This document shows, one piece after another, positions 1 through 5,859 of a stretch of 5,859 nucleotides of DNA; within the stretch, counting starts at the first letter, position 1, and the number at the start of each line of letters is the position of its first letter. Source of the stretch: Planctomycetaceae bacterium (GTDB lineage: Bacteria; Planctomycetota; Planctomycetia; Pirellulales; Thermoguttaceae); assembly GCA_031266315.1 (NCBI GenBank), contig JAISBG010000346.1:1-5859 (forward strand), in the 5' to 3' direction. Both the position numbers and the translations under genes were made by a program. The notes beneath the pieces were generated by a model. That model was not told where the DNA came from. It saw nothing but the letters and a program-made list of their open reading frames with translations, and made no database searches.

Positions 1-1
1 G

Positions 2-49
2 ATTTGGAGTTTTTTGATTTTTGTTTGGACAGTTCAAACGGTTTCGGCT
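2..49 (+). other. C-terminal part of a Sec-type signal peptide
   Basis: The in-frame translation of the left edge reads IWSFLIFVWTVQTVSA followed by QEQTEE. This is a hydrophobic core, a small-residue V-S-A cleavage motif, and then an acidic, polar mature N-terminus. The basic n-region is missing and should lie just left of the window. Cleavage after Ala (codon 47-49) is inferred. This supports export to the periplasm or cell envelope and shows that the gene starts upstream of the TTG at 14. Confidence 0.65.
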
Positions 50-3000
50 CAGGAACAAACGGAAGAATCCGATGTTGAAGATGTTCAGAAATCTGAAGAG
101 GTTAATCCTTTTTTTGAACGTTTAGTACCGCCCGATCGGACAATGCTCCGGCGTTACGAGCAAACCGGACGACTTATCGAATCAGGAAGATTAGCGGAAG
201 CCGCCCAACTTCTCGGCGCTATTTTGGAAAATCCCGTCGATTATTTTGTACAGCCCAACGCCCAATCTGAAGATACTTCCCGACAAACTTCAAACAAATT
301 ATTCAGCGATCTTGTTCTTGAACGATTACAAGGATTGCCGAGAAAAGCGTTGGAATCTTATTCGCTTCAATTTGAGGCTCAAGCTAAACGATTGTTGGAG
401 AACGCCGTTCAAAGCGGGTCAATTGCGGGAGTTCAACAGGTTTCAAAATTGTATTTTCCAACAACTTCAGGGGCAACAGCAACCTTTTTGCTCGGTATGG
501 ATCAATTTGAACAAGGGACTTATGAAACCGCCATGCTGACATTGCAACGCCTAAAACAAAGTCGGCACAACCTGATACCGTTTGAACCGGTATTGAGTTT
601 GACGTTGGCAAGTACTCAACTCCGTTTTCATCAGGAAGATAAAGCCCGACAAACGATAGAGCAATTACTCAAACAGAATCCCACTCCAAGCATTTTGTTT
701 TTCGGCAACGAATTGTGGAAACCAAAATCAATCGACGAAATTATTATCCGGTTGGAAACACTGCTGGAGGAATCGAAAACAGACAAGTCGAAAACAATTT
801 CAACGGCTTTGTGGTTGGAGCAAACCGGTTGGTTGCTTGGAATGGGAACGCCGAGTCAGAATACAGAAACAACGGCTCAAAAACCACTTCTCGAACTCAT
901 CTGGTCTGTTCCGACATTGAACAAATTGATCTTCAATTGGGAAGCAAACAACCTCTTAAATCTTGTTCGGAATGGACAAGAAACTTATATTCCCGCCGCA
1001 CAACCGTTAATGGTTGGAGACCGGCTTTTAACTCGCGGCATGAACGAAATCACCGCTATTGATTGGCAAACCGGTAAACAACTTTGGACAATGACCGAAC
1101 CGGAATACCAAATCCCGAAAAAAATTCAGTCGCCGTTTCCAATGAATTTTAACGTTGCAAGAATGAACGGTCAGAATCATCGGGGACCGCTTCGCGTTTT
1201 CTTTTGGCATGATCGAATCACGCATCAAATGAGCAGTGACGGTTCACGTCTTTTTACGGTTGACGGTCTTGACATGCGGTCTTTGGCTTACGCCGCATTG
1301 GGACGCGGTGCACGAAATCTCCAAATCGGTAAGAAATCCGTCGAAGACCCGCGATGGGGTCCCGGTAACACATTAGCCGCAAGAGATGTCAAAACCGGAC
1401 AAATTTTATGGCAAATCGGAAAATTTCCTTACGTCCAGAAACGTTTCGATCAATATGCTGAAGAATTTGAACTGGAACAAAACGAACAAAAAAAGAAAAA
1501 AACACAAACAGCAAATAATAGTACAAACAAAAATATTGATCAAAATAATAATCAAAATATTGACCCAAATATTGATCAAAATATTGATCCAAAAAACCAA
1601 ACGGCTGCAAAACCAAACGACGGTTTTACGGAGGAAGAACTTTTTTTCAGTGAAACATGGTTTCTGGGTGCTCCGCTTCCGTTTCGCGGTCGGCTTCATG
1701 TTATTGGAGAAAACGGCGGAGTTCTCCGTTTGATTGTTTTGGATGCGGAATCGGGACACCTGATTCGGCAGCAACCGCTCGGAGTTCCGGCAAATCCGTT
1801 TGAAATGGATCCGTTTCGAAAATATTACGGTTTGATTCCTTCCGCTTCCGACGGTCTGATTCTTTGTCCCACCGGCATCGGATTTGTTGTTGCGTTGGAT
1901 GCCGCAACAATGACACCAATTTGGTGTTTCAGTTATTTGGCAACGGAAAAAGAAGATGCGAATGTTCGCAACCAAGTTCGCCAGATACGGAACCAATTCG
2001 GCGGAGTTGTTCATGGGCAGAACGACGAATTTCGTAACCTGTTCGCTTCAACCGGTTGGCAAGTTCCGGTCTTAATGGTTGACAACAACCGAATTTTAGT
2101 TGCGCCGCCTGATGATCCGGCGTTGTATTGCCTTGATCTTCTGACCGGCAAATTATTGTGGCGGAAAAAGGAATTGAAACGGGAACATGCCTTGTATGTT
2201 GCCTGTATCCGAAACGAAACGGCTTATATTGTAACACCTGATTCCATGCTTGCTTTGAACATGGAATCAGGAGAACCCGTCTGGGAATTTTCACTGACCG
2301 CTGTTTCGCAGTCAAAGAAACAATCCGGTACAGAAATTGCAAACACTCAAACACTTTCCGAAACTAAACCGAATGTTTATTTTCCGCGTTCACTCAAACC
2401 GAGCGGAATTGGTGTTCACAACGGAAACCGGTATTTTTTGCCGTTTACGGACGGATACTTGGGAATTATTGATTTGGATCAGGGAACCATGGAGTTGATG
2501 TCTTCGCAACTTCTTTCGCAAACAATTTCACAAAAAATTTTACAAAAAAATTCGACAATAATTGAGTCAAAAAAAGATAAAAAAGATAACGAAAAAGGTT
2601 TTGACTTTTGGACGGAAGCTTTAATCAGTCCGTTGCAGAACAGCAATTTTCCGTTATTTCCGACAGGTCGGGAAACGAATGATCCGGTTTACGACTCGTT
2701 ATTGCGTCAGGAAATAACGCTTGGCAATTTGATTGGTCTTCGCGGTCGGTTTTTTTCGCAAACTCCGAACCGGCTTATTTGTTTCGATCAATTGGAACCA
2801 TTAAAAGAAGAGGCAACCAGTCGACTGAAAGCGAATCCGAATGATTCGGAAGGGCTTTTGCAACTGGGACGAGTTCGCCGTGCCGAAGGAAACACCGCCG
2901 AATCAATTACACTGTTTCGCCGTTCCCTGCAATCCCGATATTCGGAATATGCGGCGGATTGCCTGCGAAAAACGCTTCTGGCGGCAATTCGAAACGATTA

Positions 3001-5572
3001 TGCGGCATGGTCTTCCGCCGGTTCGGAATTGGAAACCTTAGCGGAATTTCCAGAAGAACTCGGCGAAATCCTGTTTGTTCGTCTCCAAGGCACACTGCAA
3101 ACCGGCAAAGCGGACGAATCGACTGAATTGAGTGTATTAATCGTATTGACCGAACTACTTCAAAAAGTCTTTTATCTTGAAACGGAACACTCCATTCAAG
3201 TTCCGGTCAATACCGAACTTTCATCACAACTCCATCGTATTTTGGGAAAAATTCTGGAACAATCCTTGCAAAATAACAAAAATCCTGAACTCAAAAATAG
3301 TATCAACCGTGTTGCCGAATCAATTTTTAAACAGTTGCTTGACCAAAAAGACCCGCCGCCGTTTGTTACAAAACTGAAAGGGAACGAAAATTCCGAATTT
3401 GCGAAAAACCAATTTTTATTACGTCCGTGGTGGGAACAGGAATCCATGCTGTTGTTTCCTGACATACGGCGTTGGCAGGTTTTTACCGAATTGTTTCCTT
3501 ATTTGCCTATTTTTGATCAAGCCCAAAAGAATTTGCAGGAACATTATGAGCGTCATCATTTTTTCTCCGCTTTGGAATCGTTGTGGAATATTCCGGTGGA
3601 ATGGTTTTTGCCGGAACGTTTTTTTGAATCGAAAAATTCGGAAACCGGAACAAATTCGTTCGTTTCCCCAACGTCAACGTTTGATTTTGAAAAAACGCAC
3701 TATCTTGCAACACTTTTGGAATCACAGGGAAATCTTGCTGACGCGGTTTATTATTACCGGATTCTCGAAAAATATCACAAGGAACAAGGACAGAAACCGG
3801 AACAAAATATTGGGGAAAAACCGAAGTTCAAGGAATTTTACGAACGGGAAATGAAGACGGCGAATTGGCATGAGGGAGAAGTTCTGATTGAGGACGATTC
3901 GCAAAAGGAGAGTTCGTTGGAACCTTCCCATGAAGGAGCGATTGCCCGGATTCTTCGGGCAACGCAGCCGCGCAACCGTTTTGCGGTGAACCAACAATAT
4001 AGTTTACCGTTTTTAGGTTCTTACGAACCGTTTTTTTCGCCGTACAGTTATTCGTTGGAAACGGTTCAACCGGATGTTTTTCTGGTTTGTTATGACCGTT
4101 CCGGCGAAGAACGATGGCGAAGCCGTCTTTCGGGAATTTATCCTGACATGATGGATTACGGTTTTTTCAACGAAAATTCCAGTCATTATTCTTACGGATT
4201 TTCCGAACAGACGATTTATTTGAAAGGCTGCAATCATTTACTCCTTTTTGTTCGGGAAAATGAAATGATTGCGTTTGATACTTTCCGTTCTAATTTAGAA
4301 GATAGCCCGAAAATTCTGTGGACGAAAACGCTTTCTTCTGTTATTCCGAGTCGACAAATGTCCGGTTCGGTGTCTTTGGGCAATTTTCAGATATTTACGA
4401 CAGAGTCTGAACGTAGTTTTCCTAAGGAGTCTTTATTTGTTTCACCGCAGGTTGTGTGTTATCGTGACGCGGATTGTGTTTACGGGTTGAACCCGATGAC
4501 CGGTCAAACTCTTTGGACTCGCAAAATTCCTTCGGCATCGTGTTCTATTTTGGGAGATCGGGAAAATTTGTTTCTGATTTTTCCGGAGATTCATCAGGCA
4601 ATTGCGGTTGATCCGTTGGTTGGTCAGGAATTGGCGTCGGGAACAATTCCGCATGGAGGAATTATGGCGTTTGAGACAACTCTTGTTTTTTTGAAACATG
4701 TTTCTCCTTTACCCGGTTCCAACTCATCGAATGGTTTCCAACTTTATTTGAGTGATCTCCGTGAATTGTTTCAAAAACGCCGCCGTGCTTTAATGTTCAC
4801 AGACAACACCGAATCAGGATCAATTCCATCGATTCCGACTTATCCGATTGGCGACAACTTTTCCCACGAATCAATGGTACGCTCCATCTATTCGGGAAGA
4901 TTTTTAGCCATTGTTTCTTGGGTATCGAAAACGTTGCGGATTTATGATCTCCAAACCAAACGGGACATTTTGGGTTCTGTGAATGATTGGGGAATGCGAA
5001 CCGGAGCCGTACTTCCCGAACTGAAACTTCGTGAACCGGCACGGAGACACGATTGTGATTTTGACGTTGAACTATTGGGGGATCAATTTCTTGTTTATTT
5101 CACGGAATCGGGAGAAATCAATCTTCGTCCGTCCGATGAAATAGAAGACGGAGTTGTTTTCAAAAGGCGTCGAAGTCCGGTTGTCAATGTTCATGCTCGT
5201 CCGGTTGGGACAGGTTCCATGATGCTTTACGATATTGACGGAAAACCGTGTTGGGCGCAACCGGTTCGCATTGACGATTGGTATCGGCTTCTTCGGGTTC
5301 CGCCGAACACTCCGGTTGCGTTGTTTACGGTAATGTTTAACGAAGACGTGCCGGGGCAACCAACAATTTCTTCAACAGCGTTACTTGGAATTGATAAACG
5401 AACCGGCAAAACACGTTTTCGCGCTTTGATTCCGCCGTTGCAACGTCCCTTACTTCAAGGGTTCCGAATAACGGTTGATCCGAACAATCAGGAAATTTCC
5501 TTCCTTGCTCCCGGACGAACCGTCAGTGCAAAATTTACCCCTCAAACGCCAATACAAATGCGTAAACAGTAG
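2..5572 (+). CDS. Exported giant PQQ-like beta-propeller / TPR repeat protein, 5'-partial
   Basis: This frame has no stop from the left edge to TAG at 5570-5572. The first possible start inside it is TTG at 14, with GGAG at 6-9, but that would leave only 12 residues before a signal-peptidase-like site (VSA|Q) and no basic n-region. The true start is probably upstream. Residues below count from TTG 14. Residues 33-180 are a helical N-terminal block; 325-925 carry PQQ-like blade motifs (for example AIDWQTGKQLW at 348-358); 931-1280 are helical with TPR-like units; 1330-1845 carry a second set of blade motifs (for example YGLNPMTGQTLW at 1490-1501). From memory, the layout matches large planctomycete PQQ-like repeat proteins related in fold to BamB. 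No CXXCH haem motif and no C-terminal membrane anchor are seen. I infer an envelope-located binding or scaffold protein; its ligand is unknown. Lysine- and asparagine-rich inserts interrupt the first propeller. Confidence 0.93.
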   Translation: MWSFLIFVWTVQTVSAQEQTEESDVEDVQKSEEVNPFFERLVPPDRTMLRRYEQTGRLIESGRLAEAAQLLGAILENPVDYFVQPNAQSEDTSRQTSNKLFSDLVLERLQGLPRKALESYSLQFEAQAKRLLENAVQSGSIAGVQQVSKLYFPTTSGATATFLLGMDQFEQGTYETAMLTLQRLKQSRHNLIPFEPVLSLTLASTQLRFHQEDKARQTIEQLLKQNPTPSILFFGNELWKPKSIDEIIIRLETLLEESKTDKSKTISTALWLEQTGWLLGMGTPSQNTETTAQKPLLELIWSVPTLNKLIFNWEANNLLNLVRNGQETYIPAAQPLMVGDRLLTRGMNEITAIDWQTGKQLWTMTEPEYQIPKKIQSPFPMNFNVARMNGQNHRGPLRVFFWHDRITHQMSSDGSRLFTVDGLDMRSLAYAALGRGARNLQIGKKSVEDPRWGPGNTLAARDVKTGQILWQIGKFPYVQKRFDQYAEEFELEQNEQKKKKTQTANNSTNKNIDQNNNQNIDPNIDQNIDPKNQTAAKPNDGFTEEELFFSETWFLGAPLPFRGRLHVIGENGGVLRLIVLDAESGHLIRQQPLGVPANPFEMDPFRKYYGLIPSASDGLILCPTGIGFVVALDAATMTPIWCFSYLATEKEDANVRNQVRQIRNQFGGVVHGQNDEFRNLFASTGWQVPVLMVDNNRILVAPPDDPALYCLDLLTGKLLWRKKELKREHALYVACIRNETAYIVTPDSMLALNMESGEPVWEFSLTAVSQSKKQSGTEIANTQTLSETKPNVYFPRSLKPSGIGVHNGNRYFLPFTDGYLGIIDLDQGTMELMSSQLLSQTISQKILQKNSTIIESKKDKKDNEKGFDFWTEALISPLQNSNFPLFPTGRETNDPVYDSLLRQEITLGNLIGLRGRFFSQTPNRLICFDQLEPLKEEATSRLKANPNDSEGLLQLGRVRRAEGNTAESITLFRRSLQSRYSEYAADCLRKTLLAAIRNDYAAWSSAGSELETLAEFPEELGEILFVRLQGTLQTGKADESTELSVLIVLTELLQKVFYLETEHSIQVPVNTELSSQLHRILGKILEQSLQNNKNPELKNSINRVAESIFKQLLDQKDPPPFVTKLKGNENSEFAKNQFLLRPWWEQESMLLFPDIRRWQVFTELFPYLPIFDQAQKNLQEHYERHHFFSALESLWNIPVEWFLPERFFESKNSETGTNSFVSPTSTFDFEKTHYLATLLESQGNLADAVYYYRILEKYHKEQGQKPEQNIGEKPKFKEFYEREMKTANWHEGEVLIEDDSQKESSLEPSHEGAIARILRATQPRNRFAVNQQYSLPFLGSYEPFFSPYSYSLETVQPDVFLVCYDRSGEERWRSRLSGIYPDMMDYGFFNENSSHYSYGFSEQTIYLKGCNHLLLFVRENEMIAFDTFRSNLEDSPKILWTKTLSSVIPSRQMSGSVSLGNFQIFTTESERSFPKESLFVSPQVVCYRDADCVYGLNPMTGQTLWTRKIPSASCSILGDRENLFLIFPEIHQAIAVDPLVGQELASGTIPHGGIMAFETTLVFLKHVSPLPGSNSSNGFQLYLSDLRELFQKRRRALMFTDNTESGSIPSIPTYPIGDNFSHESMVRSIYSGRFLAIVSWVSKTLRIYDLQTKRDILGSVNDWGMRTGAVLPELKLREPARRHDCDFDVELLGDQFLVYFTESGEINLRPSDEIEDGVVFKRRRSPVVNVHARPVGTGSMMLYDIDGKPCWAQPVRIDDWYRLLRVPPNTPVALFTVMFNEDVPGQPTISSTALLGIDKRTGKTRFRALIPPLQRPLLQGFRITVDPNNQEISFLAPGRTVSAKFTPQTPIQMRKQ
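110..553 (+). other. Domain: conserved N-terminal helical (TPR-like) block of the giant protein
   Basis: Residues 33-180 are predominantly amphipathic helix. They include the segments PPDRTMLRRYEQTGRLIESG, RLAEAAQLLGAILENP and LFSDLVLERLQGLPRKALES, and end with ATFLLGMDQFEQGTYETAMLTLQRL. The pattern 'G+L.EAA.LL..IL' followed later by 'LLG...F..G.Y..A...L..L' is typical of TPR-like helix pairs. From memory, this block recurs at the N-terminus of large planctomycete PQQ-like repeat proteins, where it precedes the first propeller. Its function is not known to me. Confidence 0.6.
1532..1591 (+). repeat. In-frame 12-bp tandem repeat (five units) encoding an Asn/Asp-rich tract
   Basis: Five consecutive 12-bp units, close to AATATTGATCAA, encode NIDQ, NNNQ, NIDP, NIDQ and NIDP (residues 507-526). 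Units 1 and 4 are identical. Units 3 and 5 differ from them in the last codon (CCA instead of CAA), and unit 3 also by GAC for GAT. Unit 2 is the most diverged. A lysine-rich A-tract lies just upstream. The unit is a multiple of three, so copy-number change would keep the reading frame. It falls in a loop between propeller blades two and three. Confidence 0.85.
2237..2271. repeat. Perfect 12-bp inverted repeat inside the CDS
   Basis: CCTGATTCCATG at 2237-2248 is exactly complementary, inverted, to CATGGAATCAGG at 2260-2271, with an 11-nt spacer. In the mRNA this could form a 12-bp hairpin within the coding region for TPDSMLALNMESGE, between two PQQ-like blade strands. The pairing is seen directly. 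Whether it has any function is unknown, and it may be coincidental. Confidence 0.7.
2570..2587 (+). repeat. Lysine-rich insert core: two tandem 9-bp AAAAAAGAT units
   Basis: Two in-frame copies of AAAAAAGAT encode KKDKKD (residues 853-858). They lie inside a longer A-rich insert at about 2521-2597 (residues 836-861), which follows the seventh blade motif of the first propeller. The segment looks like a surface-exposed, charged, low-complexity loop. Confidence 0.55.
2804..3853 (+). other. Domain: central TPR-type helical region between the two propellers
   Basis: Residues 931-1280 are mainly helical. The best TPR-like unit is at 940-973 (PNDSEGLLQLGRVRRAEGNT followed by AESITLFRRSLQ), which shows the expected L-G, A/E-G and A...F positions. 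A second candidate is at 1229-1252 (YLATLLESQGNLADAVYYYRIL). The stretch between them (about 1035-1200) is helical, with a Trp-rich segment (LRPWWEQE) that I do not recognise. About 1253-1310 is a charged linker leading into the second propeller. TPR regions usually mediate protein-protein contacts, which suggests that this protein assembles with partners. Confidence 0.65.
3998..5548 (+). other. Domain: second PQQ-like beta-propeller
   Basis: Residues 1330-1845 contain a second series of blade-type signatures, more diverged than the first. They lie at about 1354-1368 (VFLVCYDRSGEERW), 1417-1436, 1488-1501 (CVYGLNPMTGQTLW), 1528-1541 (AIAVDPLVGQEL), 1640-1653 (LRIYDLQTKRDIL), 1735-1747 (MMLYDIDGKPCW) and 1789-1802 (LLGIDKRTGKTRF). 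A last strand near 1817-1840 could close the propeller. Seven to eight motifs again suggest a complete, independent propeller rather than an extension of the first. The protein ends shortly after it, at MRKQ, with no anchor or sorting signal. Confidence 0.7.
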
Positions 5573-5590
5573 GGCATCTCTAAAAATACA

Positions 5591-5661
5591 TTTTTAACTC
5601 ATGTTCCGCACCGTAGGTTAAAAAGTGAGCAAAACATACATCAACATCGGAATTTTGATGT
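5591..5661. promoter_or_regulatory. AT-rich inverted repeats after the stop codon, weak terminator candidates
   Basis: TTTTTAAC at 5591-5598 pairs with GTTAAAAA at 5617-5624 (8 bp, 18-nt loop). ACATCAA at 5638-5644 pairs with TTGATGT at 5655-5661 (7 bp, 10-nt loop). Neither is GC-rich or directly followed by a T-run; the nearest is TTTTT at 5678-5682. They are poor matches to an intrinsic terminator. No ORF or promoter is recognisable in 5573-5687. Confidence 0.25.
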
Positions 5662-5687
5662 CCGGTAGGATAGCAAGTTTTTCCTCC

Positions 5688-5701
5688 GCCCCTTTAGGGG
5701 C
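5688..5701. repeat. Hairpin A1, 6-bp stem GCCCCT/AGGGGC
   Basis: GCCCCT and AGGGGC are exactly complementary around a two-base TT centre, and are followed by AACACA. The same 'GCCC...GGGC then aaCA/agCA' layout recurs in hairpins A2 and A3 of the element. Confidence 0.6.
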
Positions 5702-5704
5702 AAC

Positions 5705-5733
5705 ACAAGCCAGCCCGCCGCAACGCGGCGGGT
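5705..5733 (+). repeat. Left 29-bp arm of the inverted repeat, containing hairpin B1
   Basis: This arm begins ACAAGCCAG and contains an 8-bp stem, CCCGCCGC (5714-5721) with GCGGCGGG (5725-5732), around an AAC loop. It is identical to the reverse complement of 5831-5859. Because the loop reads AAC here and GTT in the right copy, the two arms are truly inverted copies and not merely a self-palindrome read twice. Confidence 0.85.
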
Positions 5734-5749
5734 GAGAACAATAACACGT

Positions 5750-5769
5750 CGCCCTGAAAGGGCAGCATA
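5750..5769 (+). repeat. Module A2: GCCCT-GAA-AGGGC hairpin with flank
   Basis: A 5-bp stem with a three-base loop lies at 5751-5763. Together with its flank (CGCCCTGAAAGGGCAGCATA) it matches the reverse complement of 5793-5812 at 18 of 20 positions. Confidence 0.65.
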
Positions 5770-5792
5770 CCGATGGAAAAGGTAATAATAGT

Positions 5793-5812
5793 TATGTTGC
5801 CCTTACAGGGCG
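5793..5812 (-). repeat. Module A3: inverted copy of A2
   Basis: Read on the minus strand this is CGCCCTGTAAGGGCAACATA, differing from A2 at two positions, one in the hairpin loop and one in the flank. The 5-bp stem is conserved (5799-5811), so the differences spare the pairing. Confidence 0.65.
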
Positions 5813-5830
5813 ATTGTTCGGGCGGGACTT

Positions 5831-5859
5831 ACCCGCCGCGTTGCGGCGGGCTGGCTTGT
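5831..5859 (-). repeat. Right 29-bp arm of the inverted repeat, containing hairpin B2
   Basis: This is an exact reverse complement of 5705-5733. It contains the 8-bp stem CCCGCCGC (5832-5839) with GCGGCGGG (5843-5850) and ends CTGGCTTGT at the last base of the window. Confidence 0.85.

Larger units (their letters stand above)
986..2788 (+). other. Domain: first PQQ-like (BamB-type) beta-propeller
   Basis: Residues 325-925 carry regularly spaced blade signatures of the form hydrophobic-x-x-hD-x-x-(T/S)G-x-x-h-W. They lie at about 348-358 (AIDWQTGKQLW), 454-466 (LAARDVKTGQILW), 571-584, 624-637, 703-716 (CLDLLTGKLLW), 745-757 (ALNMESGEPVW) and 815-828, with a weaker closing strand at 905-925. 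Seven to eight motifs fit one complete eight-bladed PQQ-type propeller. Two low-complexity inserts (residues about 485-537 and 836-862) sit between blades, where loops can tolerate expansion. I see no CXXCH motif and no adjacent cysteine pair of the kind found in many PQQ alcohol dehydrogenases. A catalytic quinoprotein is therefore unlikely. Confidence 0.8.
5688..5859. repeat. Mirror-symmetric palindromic repeat element (REP/BIME- or MITE-like), right end cut by the window
   Basis: The element is built from five short GC-rich hairpins. A 29-bp sequence at 5705-5733 is repeated exactly inverted at 5831-5859. A 20-bp sequence at 5750-5769 is repeated inverted at 5793-5812 with 18 of 20 matches. 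A related hairpin, GCCCCTTTAGGGGC, lies at 5688-5701; its expected mirror copy would fall just right of the window. The centre (about 5770-5792) is AT-rich and unpaired. No ORF or transposase is present. The design resembles non-autonomous dispersed palindromes such as REP doublets or MITEs. Its position after the CDS could also affect 3'-end formation or mRNA stability. Confidence 0.8.

Noticed and set aside
1406..2014. 202-codon open frame on the minus strand
   Set aside because: It lies wholly inside the large CDS, its translation is rich in Cys, Phe and Ile runs from the antisense of the A-rich repeat, and it shows no recognisable domain. It is a shadow frame.
986..2788. Quinoprotein (PQQ-dependent) dehydrogenase
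   Set aside because: The blade motifs match the PQQ-like fold, but no CXXCH haem site or adjacent cysteine pair is seen, and the chain is about three times the usual enzyme length. The fold alone does not show PQQ binding.
3399..3854. 151-codon open frame on the + strand in another frame
   Set aside because: Its translation is composition-biased (many Arg, Asn, Phe and Cys) with no domain, while the main frame through the same bases has sensible helical/TPR-like content.
5591..5682. Classical Rho-independent terminator
   Set aside because: The stems are AT-rich with long loops, and the nearest T-run is 16 nt beyond the second stem. The pattern is too weak to call as a terminator.
5688..5859. 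CRISPR array
   Set aside because: The repeats are inverted rather than direct, there are only two copies of each, and no regular unique spacers or cas genes are present.
5573..5859. Small gene or tRNA in the 3' tail
   Set aside because: The ATG at 5601 stops after six codons, other frames are short, and the hairpins do not form a cloverleaf or show a T-loop motif.

Overview
The window holds one very large gene on the + strand, followed by a short intergenic tail that ends in a palindrome-rich repeat element. No second gene, RNA gene, CRISPR array or transposase is visible.

Positions 2-5572 encode the mature part, plus the end of a signal peptide, of an exported protein of more than 1850 residues. 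It has an N-terminal helical region, a first PQQ-like/BamB-like beta-propeller, a central TPR-type helical region, and a second PQQ-like beta-propeller. From memory of protein families, this order, and particularly the N-terminal block around 'PPDR...GRLAEAAQLLGAILE', resembles large 'PQQ-binding-like beta-propeller repeat' proteins of Planctomycetes. I therefore infer an uncultured planctomycete, perhaps Pirellulales-like, with moderate GC. The sequence alone cannot fix the taxon. The reading frame is open to the left edge and the visible N-terminus is the end of a signal peptide, so the gene is probably 5'-truncated by the window. No haem-binding CXXCH motif is present, so a scaffold or binding role in the cell envelope is more likely than a redox enzyme.

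Positions 5573-5687 contain weak AT-rich inverted repeats and no ORF. Positions 5688-5859 form a mirror-symmetric element made of short GC-rich hairpins. A 29-bp sequence at 5705-5733 recurs exactly inverted at 5831-5859, and a 20-bp GCCCT/AGGGC hairpin module (5750-5769) recurs inverted at 5793-5812 with 18 of 20 matches. The window stops exactly at the end of the right 29-bp arm, so the element probably continues beyond it. It looks like a REP/BIME- or MITE-type dispersed repeat, and it may also protect or terminate the upstream mRNA.
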